From Streptomyces acidiscabies (GTDB lineage Bacteria; Actinomycetota; Actinomycetes; Streptomycetales; Streptomycetaceae): a stretch of 64,000 nucleotides of DNA. A program made the position numbers and the translations under genes. Location: positions 4,030,001 through 4,094,000 of the forward strand of contig NZ_JAGJBY010000002.1 of NCBI RefSeq assembly GCF_020010905.1, in the 5' to 3' direction. Positions 1 through 7,334 of the stretch are shown piece by piece. Each line of letters opens with the position of its first letter. The first letter of the stretch is position 1. The notes beneath the pieces were generated by a model. That model made no database searches, was not told where the DNA came from, and saw only the letters and a list, made by a program, of their open reading frames with translations.

Positions 1-671
1 CTTCCCCGAACCCACCAACTTCGGCAAGTTCTTCACGCGGCACACGGGGCTCACACCGGGGGCGTTCCGGGAGACACACCGCGCTTGACCGGGCGGGCGG
101 CATTTCGCGGCAACCCGGTCCGCCGGGGAGAAGGCCGTCCCGCAGTCGGTGCAGGTGGCGCCACCGAAGAGGTACGTCAGCCTGCGGGCGACCTCCTCCT
201 GTCCGTCGGCGAGAGCCCGGTCCCGTAGGCGTGCGTCGACGTTCCGGCGGGAGCAGTCGTCGCTGGACGCGAACAAGCTGACGCCGAGCCAGGGGCAGTC
301 GACCTCGAACTTGCCCTCGGTCAGGTTGTGTTCGTCCCAGACCCCGACGCCCTCGAAGGCTAGGTACATCTGGAGGAGGCCGACGTACTCGGTGAGGTCC
401 AGCGGGTGGTGAGGCGGGACAGTTCCGCGAGCGTGAATGTGTGGTCCTCGGACGCGGCGACGGCCTCGGGCATCCTCCGCGCGGACGACACGATCGGGCC
501 TGCCGCGTACAGGATCCAGTGCCGTTGCGACGGGGCCCGGTCTGCCGCGAGCCGGGGGAGGGCCTCGACGCTTTCCGGGAACGTCGTGTCGAGGCCCGGG
601 CGTTCCGGCCGGACGGTTTGCGGGTCGGCCTCGAAGCGGGCCAGGAGAGCTGCGGTGTCCTCGGGGGTCAT
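1..671 (-). pseudogene. frameshifted hypothetical gene (one base lost near 400)
   Basis: An ATG at 671 opens a frame that begins MTPEDTAALLARFEAD and overlaps the stop of the upstream acetyltransferase by 4 bases, as in a co-transcribed pair. The frame hits TAG at 360. A second frame takes over at about 405 with natural-looking protein (LDLTEYVGLLQMYLAFEGV, then a CTDCG motif) and stays open to the window edge, antisense to the AraC tail. The junction reads well if one base is restored near 400. Either the gene is broken or the assembly has a 1-bp error. I do not recognise the family; the Cys pair hints at a metal site. Confidence 0.5.
2..88 (+). CDS. AraC-family transcriptional regulator, C-terminal fragment
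   Basis: The window opens inside a gene. The last 28 codons before TGA at 86-88 read FPEPTNFGKFFTRHTGLTPG and end AFRETHRA. This is the second helix-turn-helix of AraC/XylS regulators, where a F-x-[ED]-x-(S/T)-x-F-x-[KR]-x-F-[KR]-[KR]-x-x-G-x-[ST]-P-x-x-[FY]-R pattern is characteristic. The effector domain lies to the left of the window, so the ligand and targets cannot be told. Confidence 0.8.
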   Translation, partial: FPEPTNFGKFFTRHTGLTPGAFRETHRA

Positions 672-1351
672 GGCGTGCGGAAGCCCTGGAACGTCACCCT
701 CTTGCGGGTGACGAAACCCAGGCGTTCGTACAGGGCTCGGGCCGCCGCGTTCGTCTCCGCCACGTGCAGGAACGGGCGTTCACCGCGCGCGAGGATGCGG
801 GCGGACAGCGCGTCGACCAGGCGCGCGGCGTGGCCCCGGCCACGGGATGCGGGGTCCGTGCAGACCGCGCTGATCTCGGTCCAGCCCGGCGGGCGGAGGC
901 GTTCGCCCGCCATCGCGACGAGCCTGCCGTCGGCTCGGACACCGAGGTACGTGCCGAGTTCGACCGTGCGCTTCCAGAACGGCCCCGGGCGGGTCCGCTC
1001 GACGAGGTCGAGCATCTCGGGTACGTCGTCGGCGCCCAACTCCACGATTCCCGCTGCCTGTTCGGGCTGCCTCTCCCCGCCCCACACCAACTGGCGTCCT
1101 TCGAGAACGAACACCGGCTCCCACCCGCCCGGCGGAACCGCCGGAGAACTGAACATGTCCGCGAACCCGTCCGGCCCGAGGAGCTCCGCGAGATCGTCCC
1201 AGTCTGCGGCGTCCGGCGCGACGGGCACGGCCGAGAACGTCGCCACGTCCGCCACATAAGTGACCGCCCCACCGACCCGGCGCGCAAGATGCGCGTGCCG
1301 CCCGCGCAACGATTCCCCCACAGGGTCGTCGAGCACCCCACCGTTCTCCAT
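668..1351 (-). CDS. GNAT family N-acetyltransferase
   Basis: About 227 residues from the ATG at 1351; an in-frame upstream ATG at 1453 would add 34 residues of poor composition. The C-terminal half carries the acetyl-CoA-binding signature of GNAT/FR47-type enzymes: VCTDPASRGRGHAARLVDAL has the R-x-x-G-x-G/A loop, followed by FLHVAETNAAARALYERLGF, a classic beta5-alpha4 segment. The N-terminal half (HAHLARR, YVADVATFSAVP) resembles the variable half of tandem GNAT proteins. It transfers acetyl from acetyl-CoA to an unknown amine. Its stop overlaps the ATG of the frameshifted gene at 671, so the two form one transcription unit. Confidence 0.85.
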   Translation of the reverse strand: MENGGVLDDPVGESLRGRHAHLARRVGGAVTYVADVATFSAVPVAPDAADWDDLAELLGPDGFADMFSSPAVPPGGWEPVFVLEGRQLVWGGERQPEQAAGIVELGADDVPEMLDLVERTRPGPFWKRTVELGTYLGVRADGRLVAMAGERLRPPGWTEISAVCTDPASRGRGHAARLVDALSARILARGERPFLHVAETNAAARALYERLGFVTRKRVTFQGFRTP

Positions 1352-1540
1352 CACCCTCCGCCTTTCGGACCGTGCGTACCGGAATCGTCCGGCGATCATC
1401 GTACGTACCGCCTGGAGCACGGGATTCGCTTGCCCAGGAGTGACGACGGCCATGACCAGTGAGGTGGGTTCGCCGGGGTGGTACGAGGCGAGGCGGAGGA
1501 TGCTGGCGGGCGTGGCGGGGTGGCGATGGCGAGCGGCCGG

Positions 1541-1940
1541 GCGTACTTCCCGGAGCGGTACGTGGTCAGGCGGGGGTGTTGGCGATGCCGAGCGGTGCGG
1601 TGCGCTCGGTGGGGTGGGGCGAGGTGGCGTCGGTTGTGAGGGGCGGCAGGGTGGTGACGGCGAGCGGTGCGGCGCGCTTGGCGGGGGGCGAGGCGGCGTG
1701 GGGTACGAGGTCCGGTGGGCTGGCGAGGGTGAGCGGCTGGGTGTACTTCCCGGAGCGGTACGCGGTCAGGTGGGGGGCGTTGGCGATGCCGAGCGGCGCG
1801 GCGTGCTTGGCGGGGGGCGAGGCGGCGTGGGGTACGAGGTCCGGTGGGCTGGCGAGGGTGAGCGGCTGGGTGTACTTCCCGGAGCGGTACGCGGTCAGGT
1901 GGGGGCGTTGGCGATGCCGAGCGGCGCGGCGTGCTTGGCG
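1541..1940. repeat. 128/129-bp direct repeats with older diverged copies
   Basis: Bases 1681-1809 and 1810-1937 are nearly identical; the visible difference is one G in the run before GCGTTGGCGATGCCGAGCGG (starts 1777 and 1905). Each unit contains GTACTTCCCGGAGCGGTACG followed by GTCAGG. A more diverged copy lies at about 1541-1610, with fragments to about 2110. Read on the minus strand, the unit is an open Pro/Ala-rich frame, but copies differ by lengths not divisible by three, which argues against a conserved protein. Confidence 0.75.
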
Positions 1941-2193
1941 GGGCGGGCGAGGTGTTGCGGGTTACGAGGGACAGCGGGCTGGCGATGGCGATTGGTGCGG
2001 TGCGCTCGGTGAGGTGGGACGAAGCGGTGTGGGGTGTGAGGGGTGGCAGGCGGGTGATGCCGAGTGATGCGGCGAGCTTGGGTGGGGCGGGCGAGGTGGT
2101 GCAGTGCCGGGAGCGCGACGTCGGCGAGGAACGGCGGCAAGGCTGCGGCGTCAAGGACTGGGCCACGAGCGGTGAGACGACTGACATCATCTC

Positions 2194-2283
2194 CGCAGCT
2201 CCCGCAGCTCCCGCAGCTCCCGCAGCTCCCGCAGCTCCCGCAGCTCCCGCAGCTCCCGCAGCTCCCGCAGCTCCCGCAGCTCC
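2194..2283. repeat. ten perfect tandem copies of a 9-bp unit
   Basis: The unit CGCAGCTCC is repeated ten times without a mismatch. Because the unit is nine bases long, every frame stays open and gives Ala-Ala-Pro or Glu-Leu-Arg type tripeptides. A perfect array of this kind is likely to vary in copy number between strains by slippage. No gene is supported here. Confidence 0.9.
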
Positions 2284-2539
2284 CTGCGTCGCCCCATAGC
2301 TGCCACTTCGCCTCCCCGCGCCGCCCTTGATCTCCTGACCCGTCGCCCCGCGCTGCCTCGGCCATCGCTCCGTTCGCCGGAGCCCGCTCGGCCGTTCTCC
2401 ATCTCCCCGCGTCAGCCCCGCAGCCACCTCGACTTCCTGCGCCGAGTCCACCGTGACTCCGAACCGATCACGTCGCTTCCCTCGCTTTCCTGCGCCGCCA
2501 CTTCGCCTCCCCACAGGGGCCGAGCTGCCCTTCCCACAC

Positions 2540-2629
2540 GGCCCCTGCCACACCCCCGCCGCCGTCACCTCTGTCCCCTGCGCCGCCTCTGCCGTAAGCA
2601 CCGCCGCGCACATCGCCACAGCGCTACCG
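2540..2629 (-). repeat. partial duplicate of the permease gene 3-prime end
   Basis: Just past the permease stop, the minus strand reads MAMCAAVLTAEAAQGTE. The permease itself ends VAMCAAVL, then nine other residues, then TAGAAQGAE. The downstream piece thus matches the gene end with nine codons missing. This looks like a short local duplication of the gene terminus followed by drift. Confidence 0.55.
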
Positions 2630-4642
2630 TCACTCCGCCCCCTGAGCCGCCCCCGCCGTAACCCTCCTCAGCAACGGCCTGCTCCCCAACACCGCCGCAC
2701 ACATCGCCACCGCCCCCACGACCACACAGACCACCAACTGCACAGCCCCGGACGTATTCATCGTCGTCCCCGCCGCCTTGTTGAGCTGCATCGCCCCGAA
2801 GACCCCCATCGCGGTCGTCCCCCCGGCTAGGACGGTCAGGGGAATCACCGCCTCCCGGATCCGCGCCCGGTCGAGGACCGCGAGCGGTGTGCCGGAGAGG
2901 CGGAGCAGGCCGTATATCCGGCGTCGGTCTAGGACGTTCGCTGCGGCTGTGAGGCCCGCCGAGGCGGAGGCGACGATGAAGCTGAGGACGAGGGTGGCGG
3001 TGGAGACCGTGGCGACGCGGTCCGTGATCGTGGTGTCCGGCGCCGAGACGTACTCCTGGGTGAAGGGGAACCGCCCCGCGCCGAGGGGCGTGAGGGCGGT
3101 GACGGCTGTGTCGATGCGGTCCTGGCCGCCGGAGACCTTCGCGGTCACGCCGTCCACGCCGCCGAGCAGGCTGTTGTACTCGTCCTCGCTCGTGACGGTG
3201 ACCGTCGCCTCGACGCCCGCCCGGTCCAGCGCCGTACGCGCCTCGGTCGCGACCTTCCGGGCGTCGGCGGCGTTCGCGGTGAGGACGGCGACCTGGCCGT
3301 GGTGGCTCGGGCCGTCGAGGTCGAGGGTGCTGACGGAGAAGAACCCGGCGACGAACCCGGCGAGCACCAGCCCGCTGACCGTACGCCACGCCCCGCGCGG
3401 GTCGTCGCTCAGACGGCGCGCCGCCAGCAGGGTCGCCGGACGGACGGCGTACCGGCCCACGATCCGCCCGAGCCGGTCCACGACCCACGGACCGAACAGC
3501 CAGAACGCGCCGTAGAAGAGGAACAGCAGGGCGATCAGCTGACGCGCCTTCAACTGGCCGTCCCCCGTGGTCGACCAGATGTAGCCGAGGACCCCGACGA
3601 ACAGCACGAGACGGATCGCGCGAGTGCGACGCGGGCTGGACTGCTGGGCGACACCCAGCGGGGACGTCGCGACCTGCCGCAGCATGGTCAGCGCGCTGAC
3701 GGTGATGAGCGCGGTCACCGCCACGACGACCGCAGCGAACCACAGTGGGCCCACCCACAGTTGGCCGGTGTACCAGGTCCCGACGCCGTACGGGAGCCGC
3801 GCGAGCATGGGCAGCAGCGCCGTGTACGCGAGGGCACCCGTGAGCGCGCCGGCCGCGCCGACCCCGGCCGATTCGACGGCCGTCATGGCGAGGATCTGCC
3901 GGGGCGTCGCACCCGCCAGCCGCAGCGCGGCGAGCCGCTGTTCACGCCGGGCCGCGCCGAGCCGTCCGGCGGCCGAGGCCAGCACGACGACCGGCACCAC
4001 GAGGAGGAGCACGCCCAGCAGGACCGACGTGCGGTCGGAGCCGGTGAACACGCCGGCCTTCGTACTGGTGAACCCGGAGACCAGCGCGCGCTCGGTGAGG
4101 TTCTCGTCGTAGTAGTTCTGGTTGCCCGCGGCCGGGGAGACCGCGGGGTCGCCGGGCGCGCGGCCGACCACGGCGACCAGGTCGTCCGGCGAGGCGAGAC
4201 CGGCGGAGCCGATCGTGCCGGCGGACCTCAACCCGGGGAAGCGGTCGGCGAGTTGACTTTTCGGCAGCTCGGTCAGGAGGTCGGCGAGGGCGGGGGAGAC
4301 GTACATCTCGCCCTGCTTCGGGAAGGCGGTCAGGCCCGGCGGCGCGGGCGTCGCCGTACGGTCCGGCAGCTGGGCGAGGCTCACGACGGTCACCGGGTCG
4401 TGGCGGACGTACGTCACCGCCGTGACCTGCACCGCCGCCGCCTTCTGCGCCGCGACGGCGTGCGGGGTGCGCCAGGTCGTGTGCTCGGCGCGGGTGCCCG
4501 AGCCGAGGGCGGCGGCGATCATCACCAACAGCAGGAACGAGCCGACGGCGGCGGCACCGGCCGCGAGGAGCTGCGACTGGAGGCCGCGGCGGCCCGAGGA
4601 CCTGGTGAGATGCCAGGTCAAGGGGAGGACGGAGGAACGCAT
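2630..4642 (-). CDS. FtsX/MacB-type ABC transporter permease
   Basis: 670 residues. One membrane segment near residues 25-47 (AAAVGSFLLLVMIAAALGSG) is followed by a large extracellular region, then a block of transmembrane helices (about 205-320), a central pair (about 345-385), a second extracellular region (about 425-530) and a final helix block. This two-FtsX-domain layout is that of MacB/DevC/BceB-like permeases, which move lipids, peptides or lipoproteins rather than small ions. It starts 37 bases after the DUF4333 gene on the same strand, so the two are probably co-transcribed. The partner ATPase is not next to it, which is unusual. Confidence 0.85.
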   Translation of the reverse strand: MRSSVLPLTWHLTRSSGRRGLQSQLLAAGAAAVGSFLLLVMIAAALGSGTRAEHTTWRTPHAVAAQKAAAVQVTAVTYVRHDPVTVVSLAQLPDRTATPAPPGLTAFPKQGEMYVSPALADLLTELPKSQLADRFPGLRSAGTIGSAGLASPDDLVAVVGRAPGDPAVSPAAGNQNYYDENLTERALVSGFTSTKAGVFTGSDRTSVLLGVLLLVVPVVVLASAAGRLGAARREQRLAALRLAGATPRQILAMTAVESAGVGAAGALTGALAYTALLPMLARLPYGVGTWYTGQLWVGPLWFAAVVVAVTALITVSALTMLRQVATSPLGVAQQSSPRRTRAIRLVLFVGVLGYIWSTTGDGQLKARQLIALLFLFYGAFWLFGPWVVDRLGRIVGRYAVRPATLLAARRLSDDPRGAWRTVSGLVLAGFVAGFFSVSTLDLDGPSHHGQVAVLTANAADARKVATEARTALDRAGVEATVTVTSEDEYNSLLGGVDGVTAKVSGGQDRIDTAVTALTPLGAGRFPFTQEYVSAPDTTITDRVATVSTATLVLSFIVASASAGLTAAANVLDRRRIYGLLRLSGTPLAVLDRARIREAVIPLTVLAGGTTAMGVFGAMQLNKAAGTTMNTSGAVQLVVCVVVGAVAMCAAVLGSRPLLRRVTAGAAQGAE

Positions 4643-4679
4643 GGGGGCTCCGGGGTCTGTGGGTGGGAGAGAGGGGTTC

Positions 4680-5051
4680 TCAGCGGTCGAACTTCCAGGT
4701 CAGGCTCTTCGCGTCCGCCTTGGTCACTCGTACGGGTATCTGCACGGTCCCGCCGCCGCTCTTCTCGCCCGTGCACGTGAGGCTCGCTCCCACGACGGCC
4801 TTGAGGCCGGTCGGGCAGGTCACCCCGGTGAGCTTGTCGCCGACCCAGGGCAGCGGGTGGAACTTGGACTCGGTGCGGCCCGCGACGATGTTCGGGGACA
4901 GCGCCCGCTGACCGTCCACCCGCACCACCGTGTAGTCGTCCAGCGGCGTCGTCGACTCGGTGTCCGCCATGAAGTAGGTGATGACGCCGCCCAGCGTGGC
5001 GACGACGGCCGTACCGCCGAGGGCACCGACGAGGAATCTGCTGTGCTGCAT
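4680..5051 (-). CDS. DUF4333-like membrane-anchored protein (copy 1)
   Basis: 123 residues from ATG 5051. An N-terminal hydrophobic anchor (FLVGALGGTAVVATLGGVIT) is followed by an exported domain with PLPWVGDKLTGVTCPTGLKA and SLTCTG, a two-cysteine layout typical of DUF4333-type domains, ending LTWKFDR. It is divergent from the histidine kinase at 5203 and is followed by the FtsX permease. A paralogue of exactly the same length at 39248-39619 is also divergent from a paralogous kinase. I infer an extracytoplasmic partner or ligand-binding subunit for the kinase; no function is proven. Confidence 0.8.
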   Translation of the reverse strand: MQHSRFLVGALGGTAVVATLGGVITYFMADTESTTPLDDYTVVRVDGQRALSPNIVAGRTESKFHPLPWVGDKLTGVTCPTGLKAVVGASLTCTGEKSGGGTVQIPVRVTKADAKSLTWKFDR

Positions 5052-5189
5052 CGACCGCTCCTGAATCGCGTGGTGAGAAGGTGCCTCCAGCGTCGCTCCC
5101 GGCACCGGCCTCCCGCCTCGGCCGAATGGCCATTTCCGGCACCATCGGCCTCGGCCGTTCGGCCGATCCGGACGGGTGGTGCGGCGCCG

Positions 5190-5195
5190 TACCGT
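5190..5195 (+). promoter_or_regulatory. -10 box (TACCGT) for a leaderless histidine-kinase mRNA
   Basis: TACCGT lies 7 bases before the ATG at 5203. That is the TANNNT-N6/7-start layout typical of leaderless actinobacterial transcripts, and there is no ribosome-binding site before the ATG. The paralogous kinase at 39709 has TACGGT 6 bases before its ATG. GGCCGTTCGGCC, a 12-bp palindrome just upstream, could be a regulator site. Confidence 0.55.
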
Positions 5196-5202
5196 GATCG
5201 GC

Positions 5203-6378
5203 ATGAAGTCCGTCTCACCCCGCGAACTCCTCCGGGGCTTCGCCGTCGGCCTGCTGCTGTCGGCCTGTGTCGTGGACGTCCTGAGCGCAGGGTCCGACGG
5301 CAGCAGCGTCCTGCCGACCGCCCTGCCCGTCCTCCCGACGCTGGCCGTCCTGCTCATCGGCCTGGCCGCCGTGCTGTGGCCGGCCGCGCGGCGCCCCGAC
5401 TGGCTCACGCCGCAGGTCCGCACCGCCGTACCCGCCCTCGCCTCCGCCCTCTACTCGATCGGCTCGCTGATCGTCCTCGGCTCCAACGCCTTCGGGCCCG
5501 GCGAGATCGCCATCCTGCTGTGCGTCCTGTTCCTCGCGGTACGGCACTGCCCGCCGAGATGGGCCGTCGGCTGCGGCGCCCTTGCCGTCGGGGCGCTCCT
5601 GCTGCTTCCGCTCCGGAGCGTGGAGCAGCTCGTCACCGAGGAACTCTGGCTCCTGGCCGTCGTACTCGTCCTCATCGGCCTGTTCATCGGGCTCGCGGCC
5701 TACCTGCGGGCCATGGACTACCGGCGCACCGTCGCCGTCGGCGAGACCCGGCGCGCCGAGCGCGTCGCCATCGCCGCCGACCTCCACGACTTCGTGGCGC
5801 ATCACGTGACCGGCATCCTCGTCCAGACGCAGATGGCCCGCATGATGGCCACGACCCGGCGCGACGAACTCGACCCCGTGCTGGCCGGCATGGAACGCGC
5901 CGCGACCGAGGCGCTCGCCTCGATGCGCCGCACCCTCGGCGTCCTGCGCGACACCGACGACGCCGACCGCCGCCCCGTCGGCGACCTCGCCGCCATCGCC
6001 GACCTCACGGACGGATTCGCCACCCCCATCCAGACGGTCACCCTCCACCGCGCGCCCGCCCTCCCCGACCACCTCCCCCACGAGATCCAGGCCGCCGCCT
6101 TCCGCGTCGTCCAGGAAGCCCTCACCAACATCCGCCGCCATGCGGGCGACGCCACCCACATCGACGTCCGCCTCCTCGACGACCCCACCCACCTCACCGT
6201 CTCCGTCACCGACGACGGCCGGGGCAGCACCCAACTTCCCACCGAGGCACACGGCGGCGGCTTCGGCCTCGTCGGGCTCAAGGAACGCGTGACGGCCCTC
6301 GGCGGCGACCTGACGACCGGTCCCCGGGGCGCGGTCGGGTGGGAGGTGCACGCGGTGTTCCCCCTGGGCGGACCATGA
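5203..6378 (+). CDS. orphan sensor histidine kinase, HisKA_3 type (copy 1)
   Basis: 391 residues. Five or six membrane helices fill the first 170 residues with almost no extracytoplasmic loop. The HisKA_3 H-box reads ADLHDFVAHHVTGILVQTQ, with the phosphorylated His in DLHD. The N-box is QEALTNIRRHAGDA and the G-boxes are DDGRG and GGGFGLVGLKERV. It should autophosphorylate and pass phosphate to a NarL-type regulator, but none is adjacent; a PadR gene follows 43 bases on. Start chosen at ATG 5203 because the -10 box ends 7 bases upstream. Most likely it works with the divergent DUF4333 protein. Confidence 0.9.
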   Translation: MKSVSPRELLRGFAVGLLLSACVVDVLSAGSDGSSVLPTALPVLPTLAVLLIGLAAVLWPAARRPDWLTPQVRTAVPALASALYSIGSLIVLGSNAFGPGEIAILLCVLFLAVRHCPPRWAVGCGALAVGALLLLPLRSVEQLVTEELWLLAVVLVLIGLFIGLAAYLRAMDYRRTVAVGETRRAERVAIAADLHDFVAHHVTGILVQTQMARMMATTRRDELDPVLAGMERAATEALASMRRTLGVLRDTDDADRRPVGDLAAIADLTDGFATPIQTVTLHRAPALPDHLPHEIQAAAFRVVQEALTNIRRHAGDATHIDVRLLDDPTHLTVSVTDDGRGSTQLPTEAHGGGFGLVGLKERVTALGGDLTTGPRGAVGWEVHAVFPLGGP

Positions 6379-6392
6379 CCGGACGCCCATAC

Positions 6393-6414
6393 TCAACTAG
6401 TTGACTGCTAGCGT
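6393..6414 (+). promoter_or_regulatory. PadR operator palindrome plus -10 box
   Basis: TCAACTAGTTGA (6393-6404) is a perfect 12-bp palindrome. TAGCGT (6409-6414) follows, 7 bases before the ATG at 6422, so the transcript is probably leaderless and the palindrome covers the core promoter. The same core CAACTAGTTG occurs at 30663-30676 before the reductase gene that sits with the second PadR paralogue. This suggests autorepression by PadR. Confidence 0.65.
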
Positions 6415-6421
6415 GTCGCCC

Positions 6422-6997
6422 ATGGCTCTGCGGAACGCGGTGATGGCGGCCCTCCTGGAGGGCGAGGCGTCCGGGTACGACCTCGCGAAGGCGTTCGACG
6501 CGTCGGTCGCGAACTTCTGGACCTGCACGCCTCAGCAGCTCTACCGGGAACTGGACCGCATGGAGACCGAGGGCCTCGTCACCGGCCGCGTCGTCGAACA
6601 GCGGGGCCGCCCCGACAAACGCCTCTTCTCCCTCACCCGGGCGGGCCGCGAAGCCGTCCACACCTACACCACCCAGCCCCCGGCCAAGCCGACCGCGATC
6701 CGCGACGAGCTGATGGTCAAGGTCCAGTGCCTCGACGCGGGTGACGGGGACGCGGTCCGCGCGGCCGTCGCCGAACACATGGAGTGGGCCACCGCCAAGC
6801 TCGCCCGGTACGAGCGACTGCGCCAACGCCTGCTCGACGGCCGGTCGGAGGAGGCGTACTTCGCGGAGGCGGAGCGGGTGGGGCCGTACCTGACGCTGCT
6901 GCGGGGGATGGCGTTCGAACGGGAGAGCTTGCAGTGGGGGGACCTGGCACTGCGGAGGATCGACCAGCGACTGGCCGCGCGGCGGGGCGAGGGCTGA
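6422..6997 (+). CDS. PadR family transcriptional regulator (copy 1)
   Basis: 191 residues. The winged helix-turn-helix of PadR proteins is clear at the N-terminus: VMAALLEGEASGYDLAKAFD, then NFWTCTPQQLYRELDRMETEGLV, with the wing at KRLFSLTRAGREAV. The C-terminal helical domain (from about residue 90) is the PadR C-terminal dimerisation region. These proteins repress detoxification genes and release DNA on binding small phenolics or drugs. An in-frame TTG at 6401 lies inside the palindrome, so the ATG is preferred. No obvious target gene adjoins it other than itself. Confidence 0.92.
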   Translation: MALRNAVMAALLEGEASGYDLAKAFDASVANFWTCTPQQLYRELDRMETEGLVTGRVVEQRGRPDKRLFSLTRAGREAVHTYTTQPPAKPTAIRDELMVKVQCLDAGDGDAVRAAVAEHMEWATAKLARYERLRQRLLDGRSEEAYFAEAERVGPYLTLLRGMAFERESLQWGDLALRRIDQRLAARRGEG

Positions 6998-7029
6998 GGC
7001 ACGGGCGCGGGGGCGGTCCCGGCGCCGGA

Positions 7030-7334
7030 GGGGCGGACCGGCCTGATGGCGCCGAGCGCTGACTCCCCGCTTCAGCCGCCGGCACGGGGTGGACCGTCCT
7101 GATGGCGGCGAGTGCTACTCCCGATCTCAGACGCTGGCGCGGGGCGGAGCAGCCTGATGGCGATGAGCGCCGCCCCTCACCTCAGGCGCCGACGAGAGGC
7201 GGACCGGCCTGATGGCGGCGAGCGCCGACTCTCCGCCTCGGACCCCGGCGCGGGGCGGGCCGGTCTGAAGGCGCCAAGCGCCGCCCCCCGCCTCAACCGC
7301 CGGTCACCGGAAGCTCAGGCGCCGGTCACCGGAA
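7030..7334. repeat. five 55-56-bp tandem repeats
   Basis: A CCTGATGGCG landmark (CTGAAGGCG in the last copy) recurs at 7042, 7098, 7153, 7208 and 7264, giving steps of 56, 55, 55 and 56 bases. Copies diverge by roughly a quarter. The array ends with CGCCGGTCACCGGAAGC written twice between 7300 and 7334, the second copy inside the tail of the SGNH gene. It fills the whole gap between two convergent genes; no gene is supported here. It is not a CRISPR: there are no conserved-repeat/unique-spacer units. Confidence 0.8.

Larger units (their letters stand above)
1454..2629. other. long non-coding stretch filled with repeats and low-complexity DNA
   Basis: About 1.2 kb between the acetyltransferase and the permease has no convincing gene. 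Open frames exist on both strands (one of 407 codons on minus), but they are Pro/Arg/His/Ala-rich read-throughs of GC-rich repeats without domains. The stretch holds diverged copies of a roughly 128-bp unit, ten perfect copies of a 9-bp unit, and a copy of the 3-prime end of the neighbouring permease gene. No promoter or terminator is evident. Confidence 0.6.

Noticed and set aside
1396..2619. 407-codon open frame on the minus strand through the repeat block
   Set aside because: It is a read-through of 128-bp and 9-bp repeats with a Pro/Arg/Ala-rich product, no domain and repeat copies that differ by lengths not divisible by three.
6401..6421. TTG at 6401 as the start of the first PadR
   Set aside because: It lies in the operator palindrome and upstream of the -10 box; the ATG at 6422 gives normal family length.
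7030..7334. Possible CRISPR array
   Set aside because: The 55-bp units diverge along their whole length and have no constant-repeat/unique-spacer pattern; no cas genes are nearby.
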